From positions 27,211 to 91,210 of the forward strand of contig JARXAH010000073.1 of the NCBI GenBank assembly GCA_029865945.1: DNA of 64,000 nt, written 5' to 3'. The position numbers and the translations under genes are program-made. A model generated the notes under the pieces. That model ran no database searches. It worked only from the letters and a program-made list of their open reading frames with translations, and had not been told where the DNA came from. Source of the stretch: Bacteriovoracaceae bacterium (GTDB taxonomy: Bacteria; Bdellovibrionota; Bacteriovoracia; Bacteriovoracales; Bacteriovoracaceae). Shown here in pieces: positions 18,179 through 27,303 of this stretch. Each line of letters opens with the position of its first letter. Position 1 is the first letter of the stretch.

Positions 18179-18598
18179 ATGAAGCAAGTACTGACAACTT
18201 TTTTATTTACAATGATCGCCGTATCCCAGGCCCGCGCGGACTATCAATGTAAAAGTGAGAACGGCGAGGAGTTGGCCGTTAAATTAGGACGATATCATGC
18301 AGCTCGACACGAAGCTCCCTACCGCAATGTGCAAGTATCTTTTAAAAACGCTAAGCAGACTCAATTCTTTAAAGGCAAGTTCATGGAGGAATCGGAGCAC
18401 TATGAACTCTATGATGAAAATGGAAGCAGTGTTGGTCTCAAAGTTGTTCAGTCTATTTCTCTCGGGGGACGTTGTGGCCGCTGCTCTTCTCATGATTATC
18501 CAAGTAGCGATTATCCAAGTTTAGATACAAAATATTTCGCCAAACTATTCCTTGGACAGACCGAGATGGATTTCCAATGTACAAAAATGGTAAAATAA
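18179..18598 (+). CDS. Small secreted protein of unknown function
   Basis: Exported protein of about 139 residues with a signal peptide (KQVLTTFLFTMIAVSQARA). GGAGG at 18169-18173 fits the ATG at 18179 best; ATG codons at 18176 and 18167 are too close to or inside that site. The mature protein has five cysteines, including a GGRCGRCSS pair, and a short duplication DYPSSDYPS. It is divergent from the LysR gene and overlaps the downstream cytochrome gene by 22 bases, so the two proteins are likely made together. I do not recognise the family. Confidence 0.65.
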   Translation: MKQVLTTFLFTMIAVSQARADYQCKSENGEELAVKLGRYHAARHEAPYRNVQVSFKNAKQTQFFKGKFMEESEHYELYDENGSSVGLKVVQSISLGGRCGRCSSHDYPSSDYPSLDTKYFAKLFLGQTEMDFQCTKMVK

Positions 18599-19344
18599 AA
18601 TATTTTTATTTTTTTATTTTTACGGCGGCCCTCACTTATGGGGGCGCCGATTTATTTCTAAAATCACTCTATTCAACAACGATTACAATTGAATCAGAGG
18701 AATCAAAAACTCAAAACCTAACTTCAGTTTATAATCAGATTAAGTGGACTTCCACCGCCACTAAAGATATTTGGATGATGAATCAAAGTCACTATGGAAG
18801 ATTCCCCAAAAAAGATTTATGGGAGCGATTGGCCATTGTTATTGATAAATCAAAAAGGCCCATGATCGCAAACTATTATCAATTATCTCCTGGCCCGCTG
18901 GAATGGAATGATAATTTACCCGCTCAACGAGTGGCCTATCGTGCCAGCTGTTTTATTTGCCACAACAATGGCCCCCGTGCCATTCGACCAGTTTTTAAGA
19001 GTGAGAGTGCCGCCCTATCACTGTCTGAAAAAATAAAAATAATTATTCTCAATTTTCGCATGAAAACTTATGGCCGAATAAAATACGACGATGGGCACAA
19101 TCAAGAAGATTTAACTTTATCCACTCCCTTTCATTACCGATCTCCAAGAGAGCTAGAGGAATTACAAGTTAAAACCTGTCTTCGATGTCACCAAGAAGAG
19201 GGATTGTTCGCTCGCGGAAAATTAGTGCGCCAGCAAACAGGGACAATAAAACATTTAGTGGAAAGTGGTAGTATGCCTCCCATGGGATTTAGCTTGTCTG
19301 ATAAAGAAAAAAAACAACTTACTGATTTTCTGAGAGGATTTTGA
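18577..19344 (+). CDS. Di-haem c-type cytochrome, membrane anchored or secreted
   Basis: Protein of 255 residues with an N-terminal hydrophobic segment (about 9-30) and two haem-binding CxxCH motifs: CFICH at about residue 126 and CLRCH at about residue 204. A candidate axial Met occurs in SGSMPPMGFSLSD near the C-terminus, typical of class I cytochrome c domains. It should act in the periplasm in electron transfer. The start overlaps the preceding small secreted protein gene. No adjacent oxidase or reductase identifies its partner. Confidence 0.85.
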   Translation: MYKNGKIKYFYFFIFTAALTYGGADLFLKSLYSTTITIESEESKTQNLTSVYNQIKWTSTATKDIWMMNQSHYGRFPKKDLWERLAIVIDKSKRPMIANYYQLSPGPLEWNDNLPAQRVAYRASCFICHNNGPRAIRPVFKSESAALSLSEKIKIIILNFRMKTYGRIKYDDGHNQEDLTLSTPFHYRSPRELEELQVKTCLRCHQEEGLFARGKLVRQQTGTIKHLVESGSMPPMGFSLSDKEKKQLTDFLRGF

Positions 19345-19792
19345 TTTTTTGCCTAGCTACCATTTCTCTTGGGATCGAAATTTTTAGTACTTATCTTTTT
19401 TCTTTTCTTTTTTTCAATATCAAAGCTATGAGAAAGTAAGCTCCCGGCCTCAATTTTGAAACTTTCCGATGACGTCACCCTATACGCATGGGAATTTGGT
19501 TTTCATGGTGTGCAAATGATCCAAATCGTTGGATCACTTCTGTCGTCGACGTATAACCGCATACGCATCCCAATCCATTAGTTTGGAACCTCTATTTGAG
19601 AGCAGATCAAACAGCGAGATGCTACGCTCTCTACCTCACGTTTGAAATTTTATTTTTTCACATTTTTCTTAGATTTTTGCTAAGTCTCTAGACGCAGGGG
19701 TCGTAATAAGTCCATTTTTTGATTGCGCTTATACTGCAGAAGTTGGGCCATTGATAAAGTTCGGGATCTCAACAGGATATGTCTATCGACGG
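19345..19792. other. Gene-free region with hairpins and possible decayed coding sequence
   Basis: 448 bases without a complete gene. It holds a perfect hairpin TGATCCA/TGGATCA, an interrupted repeat GAGAGC/GCTCTC and two direct copies of ATACGCAT. Short open stretches in different forward frames have protein-like composition (for example SDDVTLYAWEFGFHG, then VWNLYLRADQTARCYA, then AYTAEVGPLIKFG), which would fit a gene broken by several frameshifts. No family is recognised. Confidence 0.35.
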
Positions 19793-20539
19793 CTAAAGCT
19801 TAATATCACCAATCGTAAAACCATAGACACCATTTATCAAATCAGATAATACAAATTCTCTACTTACTCCTTCAAATTCGTTGATTTCTTTTTCTTCCTG
19901 GTTGATTTTAGTGATTTCTTCATCAGTATTTATTTTTTTCTTTTCTGGTTGGTGGAAGTCATCAACAATAATTTCTTGGTCGTTGGAATCGAGGTTCTTT
20001 TTTTCTTTTTCTATACTTTTAAGTTTGTCTTTTAGTTTATTCTTATCAGGAAGAAATCTCTTGAGATCTGTTCTCTTTGATATTCTTACCATGCATTTCA
20101 ATTTGAGACTCGGCAAAATATTCGACTGACATGCCCCAAATGGGGATACGTATTTTATGGAATCAGGCCTTACGGCAAGATTAAAGATTGTCACATCATT
20201 TATTTTTTTTACAAAAGAGGCGACAAATTCAGTTCCTGTGGGAAATAAGGCGCCACAGTTTGAAAAATTTTGAGATTCTAATTTACAGCTCAATACTTTT
20301 TCTTCGGTTTTGGAAATGGGAGTCGATCCATCTAAAATAAGTTCTGAGTTTTTTCCAAACGGAACTAAATGTTCTTCCGCTGTCATAAAGTTAAATGATT
20401 TGTAATCGGAAAGTTTACGTTGAAGATCAATTTCTGAGTGGGTTGTCCCGTTGGAAATATTCACATTAGGATTGGGTATCGCAAATAATAGGGATGGGAG
20501 ATAGAAACAATAGAGGTTTAAGATTAAAAGAAATTTCAT
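19793..20539 (-). CDS. Secreted protein of unknown function, Lys/Glu-rich C-terminal half
   Basis: Exported protein of about 248 residues. The ATG at 20539 gives a proper signal peptide (MKFLLILNLYCFYLPSLLFA); an upstream start at 20584 would add 15 residues before it. The first part of the mature protein has paired cysteines (CKLESQNFSNC, then CQSNILPSLKLKC). Residues about 160-220 are highly charged (Lys, Glu, Asp) and probably helical or disordered. It lies downstream of the long coiled-coil gene on the same strand but is separated from it by a strong terminator. Family not recognised. Confidence 0.6.
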   Translation of the reverse strand: MKFLLILNLYCFYLPSLLFAIPNPNVNISNGTTHSEIDLQRKLSDYKSFNFMTAEEHLVPFGKNSELILDGSTPISKTEEKVLSCKLESQNFSNCGALFPTGTEFVASFVKKINDVTIFNLAVRPDSIKYVSPFGACQSNILPSLKLKCMVRISKRTDLKRFLPDKNKLKDKLKSIEKEKKNLDSNDQEIIVDDFHQPEKKKINTDEEITKINQEEKEINEFEGVSREFVLSDLINGVYGFTIGDIKL

Positions 20540-20586
20540 AAGATATTCATCATCACTTAGAGTTAAAAAAATCACAAGCACCACGT

Positions 20587-20656
20587 AAAAAAAATTCCTC
20601 GTATTTCCTCAGGTAGAAACTTTCGTGACTACCTGGGAAAATATTTCACGAGGAAT
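20587..20656 (-). terminator. Strong intrinsic terminator of the coiled-coil gene
   Basis: Long hairpin on the minus strand: outer stem ATTCCTCG/CGAGGAAT, inner stem CAGGTAG/CTACCTG with further pairing between. On the minus strand it is followed by a run of T residues. It lies 10 bases after the stop of the gene at 20666. Confidence 0.85.
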
Positions 20657-20665
20657 CTGAACTTT

Positions 20666-23600
20666 TTACCTAGGACTTATTTCAATATTTTTTTGATCAA
20701 TGACGACCCCTCTTGTCGTTAGCTCAAACTTTAAGTTTAGCTTTTTCCCGCGGGCGTTTTTTGGAAATTTGTATTGAAAGGCCACTTCTTTCGATTCTCC
20801 TACTCCTAGTGCCCCCGTACTAACTTCCTTTTTCTCCATCTGGATAAGGGCGCTGGACTCATTAACAGGCGTTAATTTTACTAAATATCCATCACTCACA
20901 GATTCGGCCTTCGGTGATAGGGTTACTTTGAACGTGTGCTTTTTGAAACCAAAGAGAAATTTTTTCACTTTGGGAGTGTTATCATAATCGAGTTTCAAGT
21001 TTGCAACGGCGTTGACACCCAATGTCCCACTCACCTGAAATTTCAACGTCCGAACAGATCTGTAGGTATCTCCCGGGAAATCGATTTCCCCATTAATCAA
21101 CAGTGGGTCGCCCGAACGAGCTTGCCTTGAAATTTCGTAGGCCACATCACTAAAAGAAGTTGTGCTACTTCTCGCTGCCGCCATTAAACTTCCCTGACTT
21201 GATTGAAGCACAATATTTTGGGCCCCCGTAATCCTAAAACTTAGTGGGCCATTAAAATCAACGGGGGAGATGTTCTTGATCTGGATTTTTAAATTTCCCT
21301 TAGATCCTGGCAAATACTGGGTTTGATCTAGTCCTGCCTTGGAAAATCCAAGGACTGGATTTTTTTGAGCGTATTGTGCTACTTCTTCTTTGATTTTATT
21401 TTGCAAAGGGCCATCTTCATTTTCCAAGGTTGTGGCATAGGCCGTTTCGTAATATCCCCTTACTGCCTGTTGATAGGTTTGCTCAACCCCTGCTTTGTAT
21501 CCTTCTCCTTTCGCTAAATCAAAACTAGGTTTAAATGCTTTATCATAGGAAAGACCGCGAACACGAAGCGAAGCGCTGGCCAGAAGAGTCTTATAATTTT
21601 CATTATAAATTTTGGCAAAATTTCCTTCAAAGGATTGCTTGTAGAGATTGGCAAAATTATCTTGGTATTTTTTTGCACAAATATCTTTAAAGACAGTTAG
21701 ATCTTTATAAACATTTTGGCACTTTGGTTTTCCTGAAGGAATATTTGTTGGAGAGGTAAAGACCGTTCGGTAATCAGCAAATTTTTTGGACTTGTCATCA
21801 ACGGCCTTAAATTCTTGATAGGATTTAGCAATGACTTCATCAAGAGATGTTTTAATTTTTTGAGAGAGAAGCCACTCATCATCGGTAAGAGGAGAAGGAT
21901 CTTGAGACTGAGAAACTTTAAAGTTTGACGCCGATTCATTAATGAAACTTTTTTCATTTTGATCTTTAATTACTGTCGCCCGACTTTTATCGATGCTTGC
22001 CCCTCCTTCCTTATTAGTGCCTACCTGAGACAGAGAAATTAAATCGTCTAAAAATTGCGCAAAATATTTTGGTCTTAATACTTGTTCTAAGTATTTTTTT
22101 GCGGCCGCTGTTCCCGCCGCACTTCCTTCGGCCTGTGCCCGATTTAAATCGGCAGGTGCTGATGTTCCACTATTGAAACCTACACTATATCCTTGGCCCT
22201 CACCCCTGGCCTGGGCCCAAAATTTTCCTTGAGCGTTTCCTAAATCACTGCCAATGTTACTTCCATTAATGGTGGAATAATCTTTGCCTCTCGATTCACC
22301 ATTTTTTGCCCCAGCGTCTTGCGCCGCAGTGCCAACTTCGCTCGCTCCAATGGCCTGGGCCGCGGATTCATAATTTCGGTAGAGCTCGAGTCGTTGTCCA
22401 TACTCTTTTTTTGCTCCTTCATATGTCACTTGGTCGGATTTGTAGGTAGCAAGTGCCTCCGCTTCTTTTCTCTGGAATACAATTAAATCACTTTTCAGCT
22501 GCGAGAGTTGCGCCTGGAGATTTCGCAAATTGGCATCACCACTACGCAAAATTTGGTCTAACTGTGCCAAACGATTTTGAGTTTGCTGAATTTGTTGAGC
22601 TAAATTTCCTAAATCTCGTTCAAGAGACTGTCTTCGTGCCAAACTAGAATTATATCTCACTACTTGCTGATCATATTCTCGACTTTTTATTTCGATTTGC
22701 GCACGCAGTTGTCTCCATTCATTTTCGGTATTGGCGAATTGTCGATTAAAACTATTTAATCTCCTCTCAGCGTCGGCCTGTTCACTCACTAAGATTGTTA
22801 GCTCTTTTTTCGCCAGAGCGATTTTATTTTGTAGTTCTGCTTTACTTTGAATAAGCGCCGTCTGAGTCGAAGTTTCTTCATCAATAGATCTTGTGGCCTG
22901 AGATATTTTACTTTGAATCGATGTTAAAGAAGATTCATGGGCCGCAAGTGAGGATTTTAGAGAGGATAGTTTAGAATTTTTTAAATCATAGGACTGCTGT
23001 GCATCTGCACGGTCTTTTTTGGCAGATGTCAATAATTGCTCTAGTTGTTGGATTTCCTCCTTAGTCGCGCCATTTTGTCTAGCCGTTTCCAATTTGGTAG
23101 CAACGGTGTTGATGTGGGCATCTAAGCGACGAAAGGAATTTTGCAATTCATCTACTACATTCTGAAGGGAATCAATATCAGATTTTTCTTTTTGAATAGT
23201 GACCGATAGTGACTCTTCTTCTTGAGACCACGTGGCCTTTTGAGCTTTTAGTCTTACTACTTTTAATCTTGATTCTTCCACATCTTGATCAACTCGATTG
23301 TACCTAGCTTCTAAATAATCAAGTGCCTCTCTTCTTTGTTTAATCGAAAGCGCTTTCACTGCTGCCTCTCGCATCAATTCTTCTTGGCGGACGCGTTGAT
23401 TGCGATAAGTTTGATCCAGTGGTTCAAATATCTTAGTTAGCTCTCGATAATCTCGATCAATGCGATTGAGAAGCGAAGTCTCTTGATTAAGTTGTTGTAT
23501 CTCTGAGCGCAATGATTGATCCACACTGGCGTAATTATTTTGGGATTGGCCTAATTCACTAGATCGTTGATTGAATTCATTTTGCGCATTACGAAAATCT

Positions 23601-23869
23601 TGTTGGATATTATTAATATTGATTTCAGTATCAGAAATCTTTTTCGCTTGTGTGTCAGTGGCATTCTTGGCCGCGTTATATTGATCAGTACTATCGGCCA
23701 ATCGATCATAAGCATCATTCATTAGAATCTCAAAGCGGGGGTAATTGATTTCGTCGGGAAGGGTCTGGGGCTGAGCATTGGCATGAGGGATACTTAGGTT
23801 TAATAGGTAAAAAATCGAAAAACTAAGTGAGGTCGCCTTGGGGCAAAAGGTAAAAAAATTTTTATTCAT
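20666..23869 (-). CDS. Giant secreted coiled-coil protein of unknown function
   Basis: Protein of 1067 residues with a signal peptide ending in HANAQ. Residues about 45-490 are one nearly continuous Gln/Glu/Lys/Arg-rich helix with heptad character, predicting a long coiled coil. A Gly/Ala-rich stretch follows (about 510-600). The C-terminal 300 residues are beta-rich with repeated strand patterns (NLKIQIKNISPVDFNGPLSF, then VANLKLDYDNTPKVKKFLF) suggesting two or three Ig-like domains. The ribosome site AGAGGAAAG precedes the ATG. The layout suggests a periplasmic or surface scaffold. It is divergent from two other secreted-protein genes, and the shared 290-base region may coordinate them. Confidence 0.75.
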   Translation of the reverse strand: MNKNFFTFCPKATSLSFSIFYLLNLSIPHANAQPQTLPDEINYPRFEILMNDAYDRLADSTDQYNAAKNATDTQAKKISDTEININNIQQDFRNAQNEFNQRSSELGQSQNNYASVDQSLRSEIQQLNQETSLLNRIDRDYRELTKIFEPLDQTYRNQRVRQEELMREAAVKALSIKQRREALDYLEARYNRVDQDVEESRLKVVRLKAQKATWSQEEESLSVTIQKEKSDIDSLQNVVDELQNSFRRLDAHINTVATKLETARQNGATKEEIQQLEQLLTSAKKDRADAQQSYDLKNSKLSSLKSSLAAHESSLTSIQSKISQATRSIDEETSTQTALIQSKAELQNKIALAKKELTILVSEQADAERRLNSFNRQFANTENEWRQLRAQIEIKSREYDQQVVRYNSSLARRQSLERDLGNLAQQIQQTQNRLAQLDQILRSGDANLRNLQAQLSQLKSDLIVFQRKEAEALATYKSDQVTYEGAKKEYGQRLELYRNYESAAQAIGASEVGTAAQDAGAKNGESRGKDYSTINGSNIGSDLGNAQGKFWAQARGEGQGYSVGFNSGTSAPADLNRAQAEGSAAGTAAAKKYLEQVLRPKYFAQFLDDLISLSQVGTNKEGGASIDKSRATVIKDQNEKSFINESASNFKVSQSQDPSPLTDDEWLLSQKIKTSLDEVIAKSYQEFKAVDDKSKKFADYRTVFTSPTNIPSGKPKCQNVYKDLTVFKDICAKKYQDNFANLYKQSFEGNFAKIYNENYKTLLASASLRVRGLSYDKAFKPSFDLAKGEGYKAGVEQTYQQAVRGYYETAYATTLENEDGPLQNKIKEEVAQYAQKNPVLGFSKAGLDQTQYLPGSKGNLKIQIKNISPVDFNGPLSFRITGAQNIVLQSSQGSLMAAARSSTTSFSDVAYEISRQARSGDPLLINGEIDFPGDTYRSVRTLKFQVSGTLGVNAVANLKLDYDNTPKVKKFLFGFKKHTFKVTLSPKAESVSDGYLVKLTPVNESSALIQMEKKEVSTGALGVGESKEVAFQYKFPKNARGKKLNLKFELTTRGVVIDQKNIEISPR

Positions 23870-24101
23870 ACTTTCCTCTTGGGTGGTGTTGAGTCGAAAC
23901 GAGAATAGAAAATCTCACTCCTTCAGTCACGGATTTTTTTTTAGTGTCATCTTGTTTTAAGAATTCGGGTATTTTTAGAGAGACAGTGTCAAAGGGAGGA
24001 TGATGTTCTGAAAAAATCTTACAACGTTACTTACTCGTTCCTATTGACGAATTTTTAAGTACGATGCGTTGAGTGTTTGATCACTACCACCAACTACGTG
24101 T

Positions 24102-24137
24102 AACGAATAACGTAAAACGAGATAACGTAAACGTAAA
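24102..24137 (+). repeat. Direct AACG repeats upstream of a secreted-protein gene
   Basis: Five AACG units start at 24102, 24109, 24116, 24124 and 24130, a spacing of 6-8 bases. They end just before the ribosome site (GAGGAG) of the gene at 24156. The array may bind a regulator repeatedly on one DNA face pattern or may simply reflect slippage. It lies in the divergent promoter region with the coiled-coil gene. Confidence 0.5.
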
Positions 24138-24155
24138 ATAGAGGAGATTGAAAAA

Positions 24156-24956
24156 ATGAAAAAGGCCTTTAAATTTTTTGTAGCTAGTTTTTTTGCAACC
24201 CAATTATCCGCATCGATTGCCCAAATTCAAATTGAACCATTAGGTAATCGTGATATTAATTACCGAATTGAACGGCGATTGGAAAAGTTGGTGGATTTGA
24301 TTCAAAGAGACCGCGCTCACTTGGCCATGTATCCTCAAGCAAAAGAAGTACTTTTAAAAAATATAAATTTTGCGATTGATTCCATCGTTGGCAATGCAGG
24401 TCCGGGCCCTGGACCAAATCCCAATCCTTATCCCAACCCAACTCCCTTTCCTCCTGCTCGCATCTTAGAAGTCACGGCGCTCGTTGAAGATTTTAAACTA
24501 ACACTGTTGGGAGCTACCGTTGGAGAAATTTTCACTCAGTGTATGGATAGCTATCCGGCAAGTTCTTCATCCGTAGATGAAATTGCTGTTGTTGCCAATA
24601 ATTCCCGAGTGGTTTGGCTTTATAACCGGACCAGTACCTACGGAGATAAAGGGTCAGTGTGTAGCTTAATTTCTCAAAACGTAAATGTTTCAACCGTAAA
24701 TCAACCAGTGGGTTATATCACTGTTAATGGTGCCTTTGAACAAAGTAACTTTACCTTGAGTGGGGATTCAAAAGCGAAAATATTATCGCAATGTTTTGAT
24801 GCCTTTCAATCTTCTAGTCACAATGGCCTAGATGAAATTTATGTAGCGGTAGGAAAATTGCCCATGGTGCGATTATATAATCAAAAATCTTACTGGAACC
24901 AGGCCAGTTCTGCCTGTAATCAAGTCATGGAAGTCGTAGACACATCTTTTCCTTAA
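24156..24956 (+). CDS. Secreted protein with two copies of a Cys-containing domain
   Basis: Protein of 266 residues with a signal peptide (about 1-22), a helical segment (about 28-75), a Gly/Pro/Asn-rich linker (GPGPGPNPNPYPNPTPFPP, about 81-99) and two homologous domains of about 80 residues. Matching blocks are CMDSYPASSSSVDEI...RVVWLYNRTSTY in the first and CFDAFQSSSHNGLDEI...MVRLYNQKSYW in the second. Each ends in a second cysteine, so each probably has one disulfide. The family is not recognised; surface binding is a guess. It has a good GAGGAG ribosome site and is divergent from the giant coiled-coil gene. Confidence 0.75.
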   Translation: MKKAFKFFVASFFATQLSASIAQIQIEPLGNRDINYRIERRLEKLVDLIQRDRAHLAMYPQAKEVLLKNINFAIDSIVGNAGPGPGPNPNPYPNPTPFPPARILEVTALVEDFKLTLLGATVGEIFTQCMDSYPASSSSVDEIAVVANNSRVVWLYNRTSTYGDKGSVCSLISQNVNVSTVNQPVGYITVNGAFEQSNFTLSGDSKAKILSQCFDAFQSSSHNGLDEIYVAVGKLPMVRLYNQKSYWNQASSACNQVMEVVDTSFP

Positions 24957-24974
24957 ATGTCATTTTTTAAGATC

Positions 24975-25030
24975 GGCCAGGCGTACGAATTGTGTCTAAC
25001 AAAGTATGTCTGGCCTCTTTATCTTAGTTT
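24975..25030 (+). terminator. Possible terminator hairpin
   Basis: GGCCAGGC at 24975-24982 pairs with GTCTGGCC at 25008-25015 (one G-T pair), with a long loop, followed by the T-rich TCTTTATCTT. The loop is long, so this is tentative. Confidence 0.35.
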
Positions 25031-25082
25031 CAAAATCTAAACGTATCGTTATCCTTTTTTTAAACATTATTAAGGATAACGG

Positions 25083-27293
25083 ATGTTGCGGGCGGCCTTT
25101 CAAAGACTGTGGTTGATTTTTCTTTTTTCAACAAATGATTTAAGTTTTGCAAGTCAATTAATGGGTCGAGATTTGTTGGTTTATTTCCAATCTACTTGTA
25201 AATCGCAAGGAGATTGGACGAGACGATCTCTCAAAGATTCAGAGGCCCTCATATCTATCTTAGAAAGTTTGCGGACCGATACTGATTGTGTCACTGCCTC
25301 TGGTGCCATCACTCAATTAGGTAACTTGCGAGAAAAAATTGGTTCTCTACAAGAAACACAGCGCTTAAATATTGAAATTGAAAAAGTGAAGGCGCAGGAA
25401 ATCGAAGTACAAACCCAAATTAATTCTACGACAGACCCGGATTCCCTTTTGGATTTGCGATCTGTCTTGCGATCACTTCAAGTTCAAAAGGCCGGACTCA
25501 TTTCTCAAGAACAATCGAGAACGAGAGTTTTAGGAGGAGATTTAGATTCCTTTTTATCAAATATAATTGCGGGAACAAATAGCGTCTTTGAAACCGTGAC
25601 GTCCAATAGTAAGTGCTTGCAGAAACATTCGAATCTGCTGACGACAGCGACTTCATTGGTGGGAATGATTGGCGGGAGCTTGACTGCGATTAATCCTGTG
25701 TTGGGAATAGGCTTGGCGGCCGGAACAGATTTTCTGGGTGTGGTCGTTGAGGGGACAAGAAAAGCAAAATTTAATCGAAAAATTCGCAGGATCGCATCGA
25801 GCACACTGGCCCTTGAAGGTTACAAGTGCGCTTTGGAATCTTTATCAGATCGGTGGTGTCAGCTTAAGGATGCGGAAAGTTTTTTGCAATTTGTGGCAAA
25901 ATTGCGAAGGCAAAATAATGAGGAGAGTGGACTCAAATCCGTCGTGCGTTTAAGTGAGCGCGACATTCCCGTTATTCTTGATTGGCTCAATCGTGTCAAG
26001 ACTGGAGTTCCCGCCACCAATTCGGCGGACGCCGAGAGGCGATCTTTAGTCTATGAAAGAGAGCAAATTGTTAAGGCCTCTGATGACCAAGGAACGGGCA
26101 TACTTTCTGAAAATCGTTCCCTTTATGATACGAGCACAACCAATGAGGACAAGTGGTCGGTACTTAAAAAAGTGATTAGCAATTTAGCGGGAGTTTGTTC
26201 AAATTCCGGTTTGACAAGGGGAAGTAGAAATAATCCGCTGTTTGATATTTATCCTCAGTCTTATTCTCCTTATTATTTAATTGGCCTTGATAGAATACCA
26301 ACAGATAATAATAACAATCCTTTTGATTTTTGTCGTTTTGATCCCTTTAGTCAGTTGCCTGGTGGAGCTTATTCACCTAATTACGATTTGGCCGCTCAAC
26401 GTTACAAAGATTGGGTAGAAAAAGCTAGGTCGAGGGTAAATCAAGAGATGACTTTAATATTGCAACCCGATGCACTGCAAGTATTGACCTCTACCTATGA
26501 CCGAACCACCAATAAATGGAAGTATTCAGCGATCGATTCATTTAAAAATGTTGTCAATTTTTTACAAAAAAATCGCCCGCAAATTTTTCCTCATGATGCC
26601 TATCAAAAAATTTTTGATAATACATTAAAGCGCCTTGAAGATATCGTTCGTATCATTAATGAATCTGTGAATGGGCCAACAAATTTAGCCTTAGATCCTA
26701 AATCTGCTCTTGAGGAAATCTTTAAGACGGCCGATTTGCAATTTGGCATTATTGTCATTCAAGCGAGATTAGAAATGGTGGTGAGAGTTTCTTTGGATCA
26801 TTATTTTTCTCAAATTGATCCCAGCGAGCAAGATGTGGCCGCCCAGTTTTTAGTCGCCGACTCCTTTGTTTCCACGCTTACAAAATTAAGTGGCTCTGAT
26901 GATCTAGCGCTTCTCTCTCTTGATAACCGAAATGCCATGTCGGTGAGCATGAACAATTTAAAAAACTTTGGTGACATTTTTCAAAAGGAGCTCAATCGAG
27001 TCATTCGAAAGAATGCTGATCGGGCCGGTAATTCCGATACCTCGGTGGGAATTGTTTATGAGAGAAATGTGGCGGAAATGTGCTTGTTGTTGTCAACGCT
27101 GCCAGAATGGCCAAAGAAGGTGAACCGGAAATATTGCCAAAATGTACAAATTCCTGAGGTGATTCCTGGGGGCCCAAGTTCCGTTTTAGTGAACGACGAA
27201 TACTTGAAACAAAATTTTTCTGTGAGAAGTTGCGGTTACCGGGACTACATACGCAAGTCAAAAATATATCAGGATTGGGGGGTTAGGTTTTAA
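25083..27293 (+). CDS. Large secreted protein of unknown function (736 aa)
   Basis: Protein with a signal-like N-terminus (about 1-25), a coiled-coil stretch (about 85-150) and then a Gly/Ala-rich hydrophobic segment of about 40 residues (SLVGMIGGSLTAINPVLGIG, about 199-218, and onward). This could insert into a membrane as a hairpin. The remaining 500 residues are helical with scattered cysteines. The arrangement of coiled coil plus hydrophobic hairpin recalls pore-forming or membrane-inserting exported proteins, but no motif proves it. It is probably expressed with the preceding tandem-domain gene. Convergent with the ATPase gene, 10 bases apart. Confidence 0.7.
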   Translation: MLRAAFQRLWLIFLFSTNDLSFASQLMGRDLLVYFQSTCKSQGDWTRRSLKDSEALISILESLRTDTDCVTASGAITQLGNLREKIGSLQETQRLNIEIEKVKAQEIEVQTQINSTTDPDSLLDLRSVLRSLQVQKAGLISQEQSRTRVLGGDLDSFLSNIIAGTNSVFETVTSNSKCLQKHSNLLTTATSLVGMIGGSLTAINPVLGIGLAAGTDFLGVVVEGTRKAKFNRKIRRIASSTLALEGYKCALESLSDRWCQLKDAESFLQFVAKLRRQNNEESGLKSVVRLSERDIPVILDWLNRVKTGVPATNSADAERRSLVYEREQIVKASDDQGTGILSENRSLYDTSTTNEDKWSVLKKVISNLAGVCSNSGLTRGSRNNPLFDIYPQSYSPYYLIGLDRIPTDNNNNPFDFCRFDPFSQLPGGAYSPNYDLAAQRYKDWVEKARSRVNQEMTLILQPDALQVLTSTYDRTTNKWKYSAIDSFKNVVNFLQKNRPQIFPHDAYQKIFDNTLKRLEDIVRIINESVNGPTNLALDPKSALEEIFKTADLQFGIIVIQARLEMVVRVSLDHYFSQIDPSEQDVAAQFLVADSFVSTLTKLSGSDDLALLSLDNRNAMSVSMNNLKNFGDIFQKELNRVIRKNADRAGNSDTSVGIVYERNVAEMCLLLSTLPEWPKKVNRKYCQNVQIPEVIPGGPSSVLVNDEYLKQNFSVRSCGYRDYIRKSKIYQDWGVRF

Positions 27294-27303
27294 TATCTCA
27301 AGA

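Noticed and set aside
20666..23869. SMC/condensin-type ATPase
   Set aside because: Despite the long coiled coil, a signal peptide is present and there is no Walker A or ABC signature.
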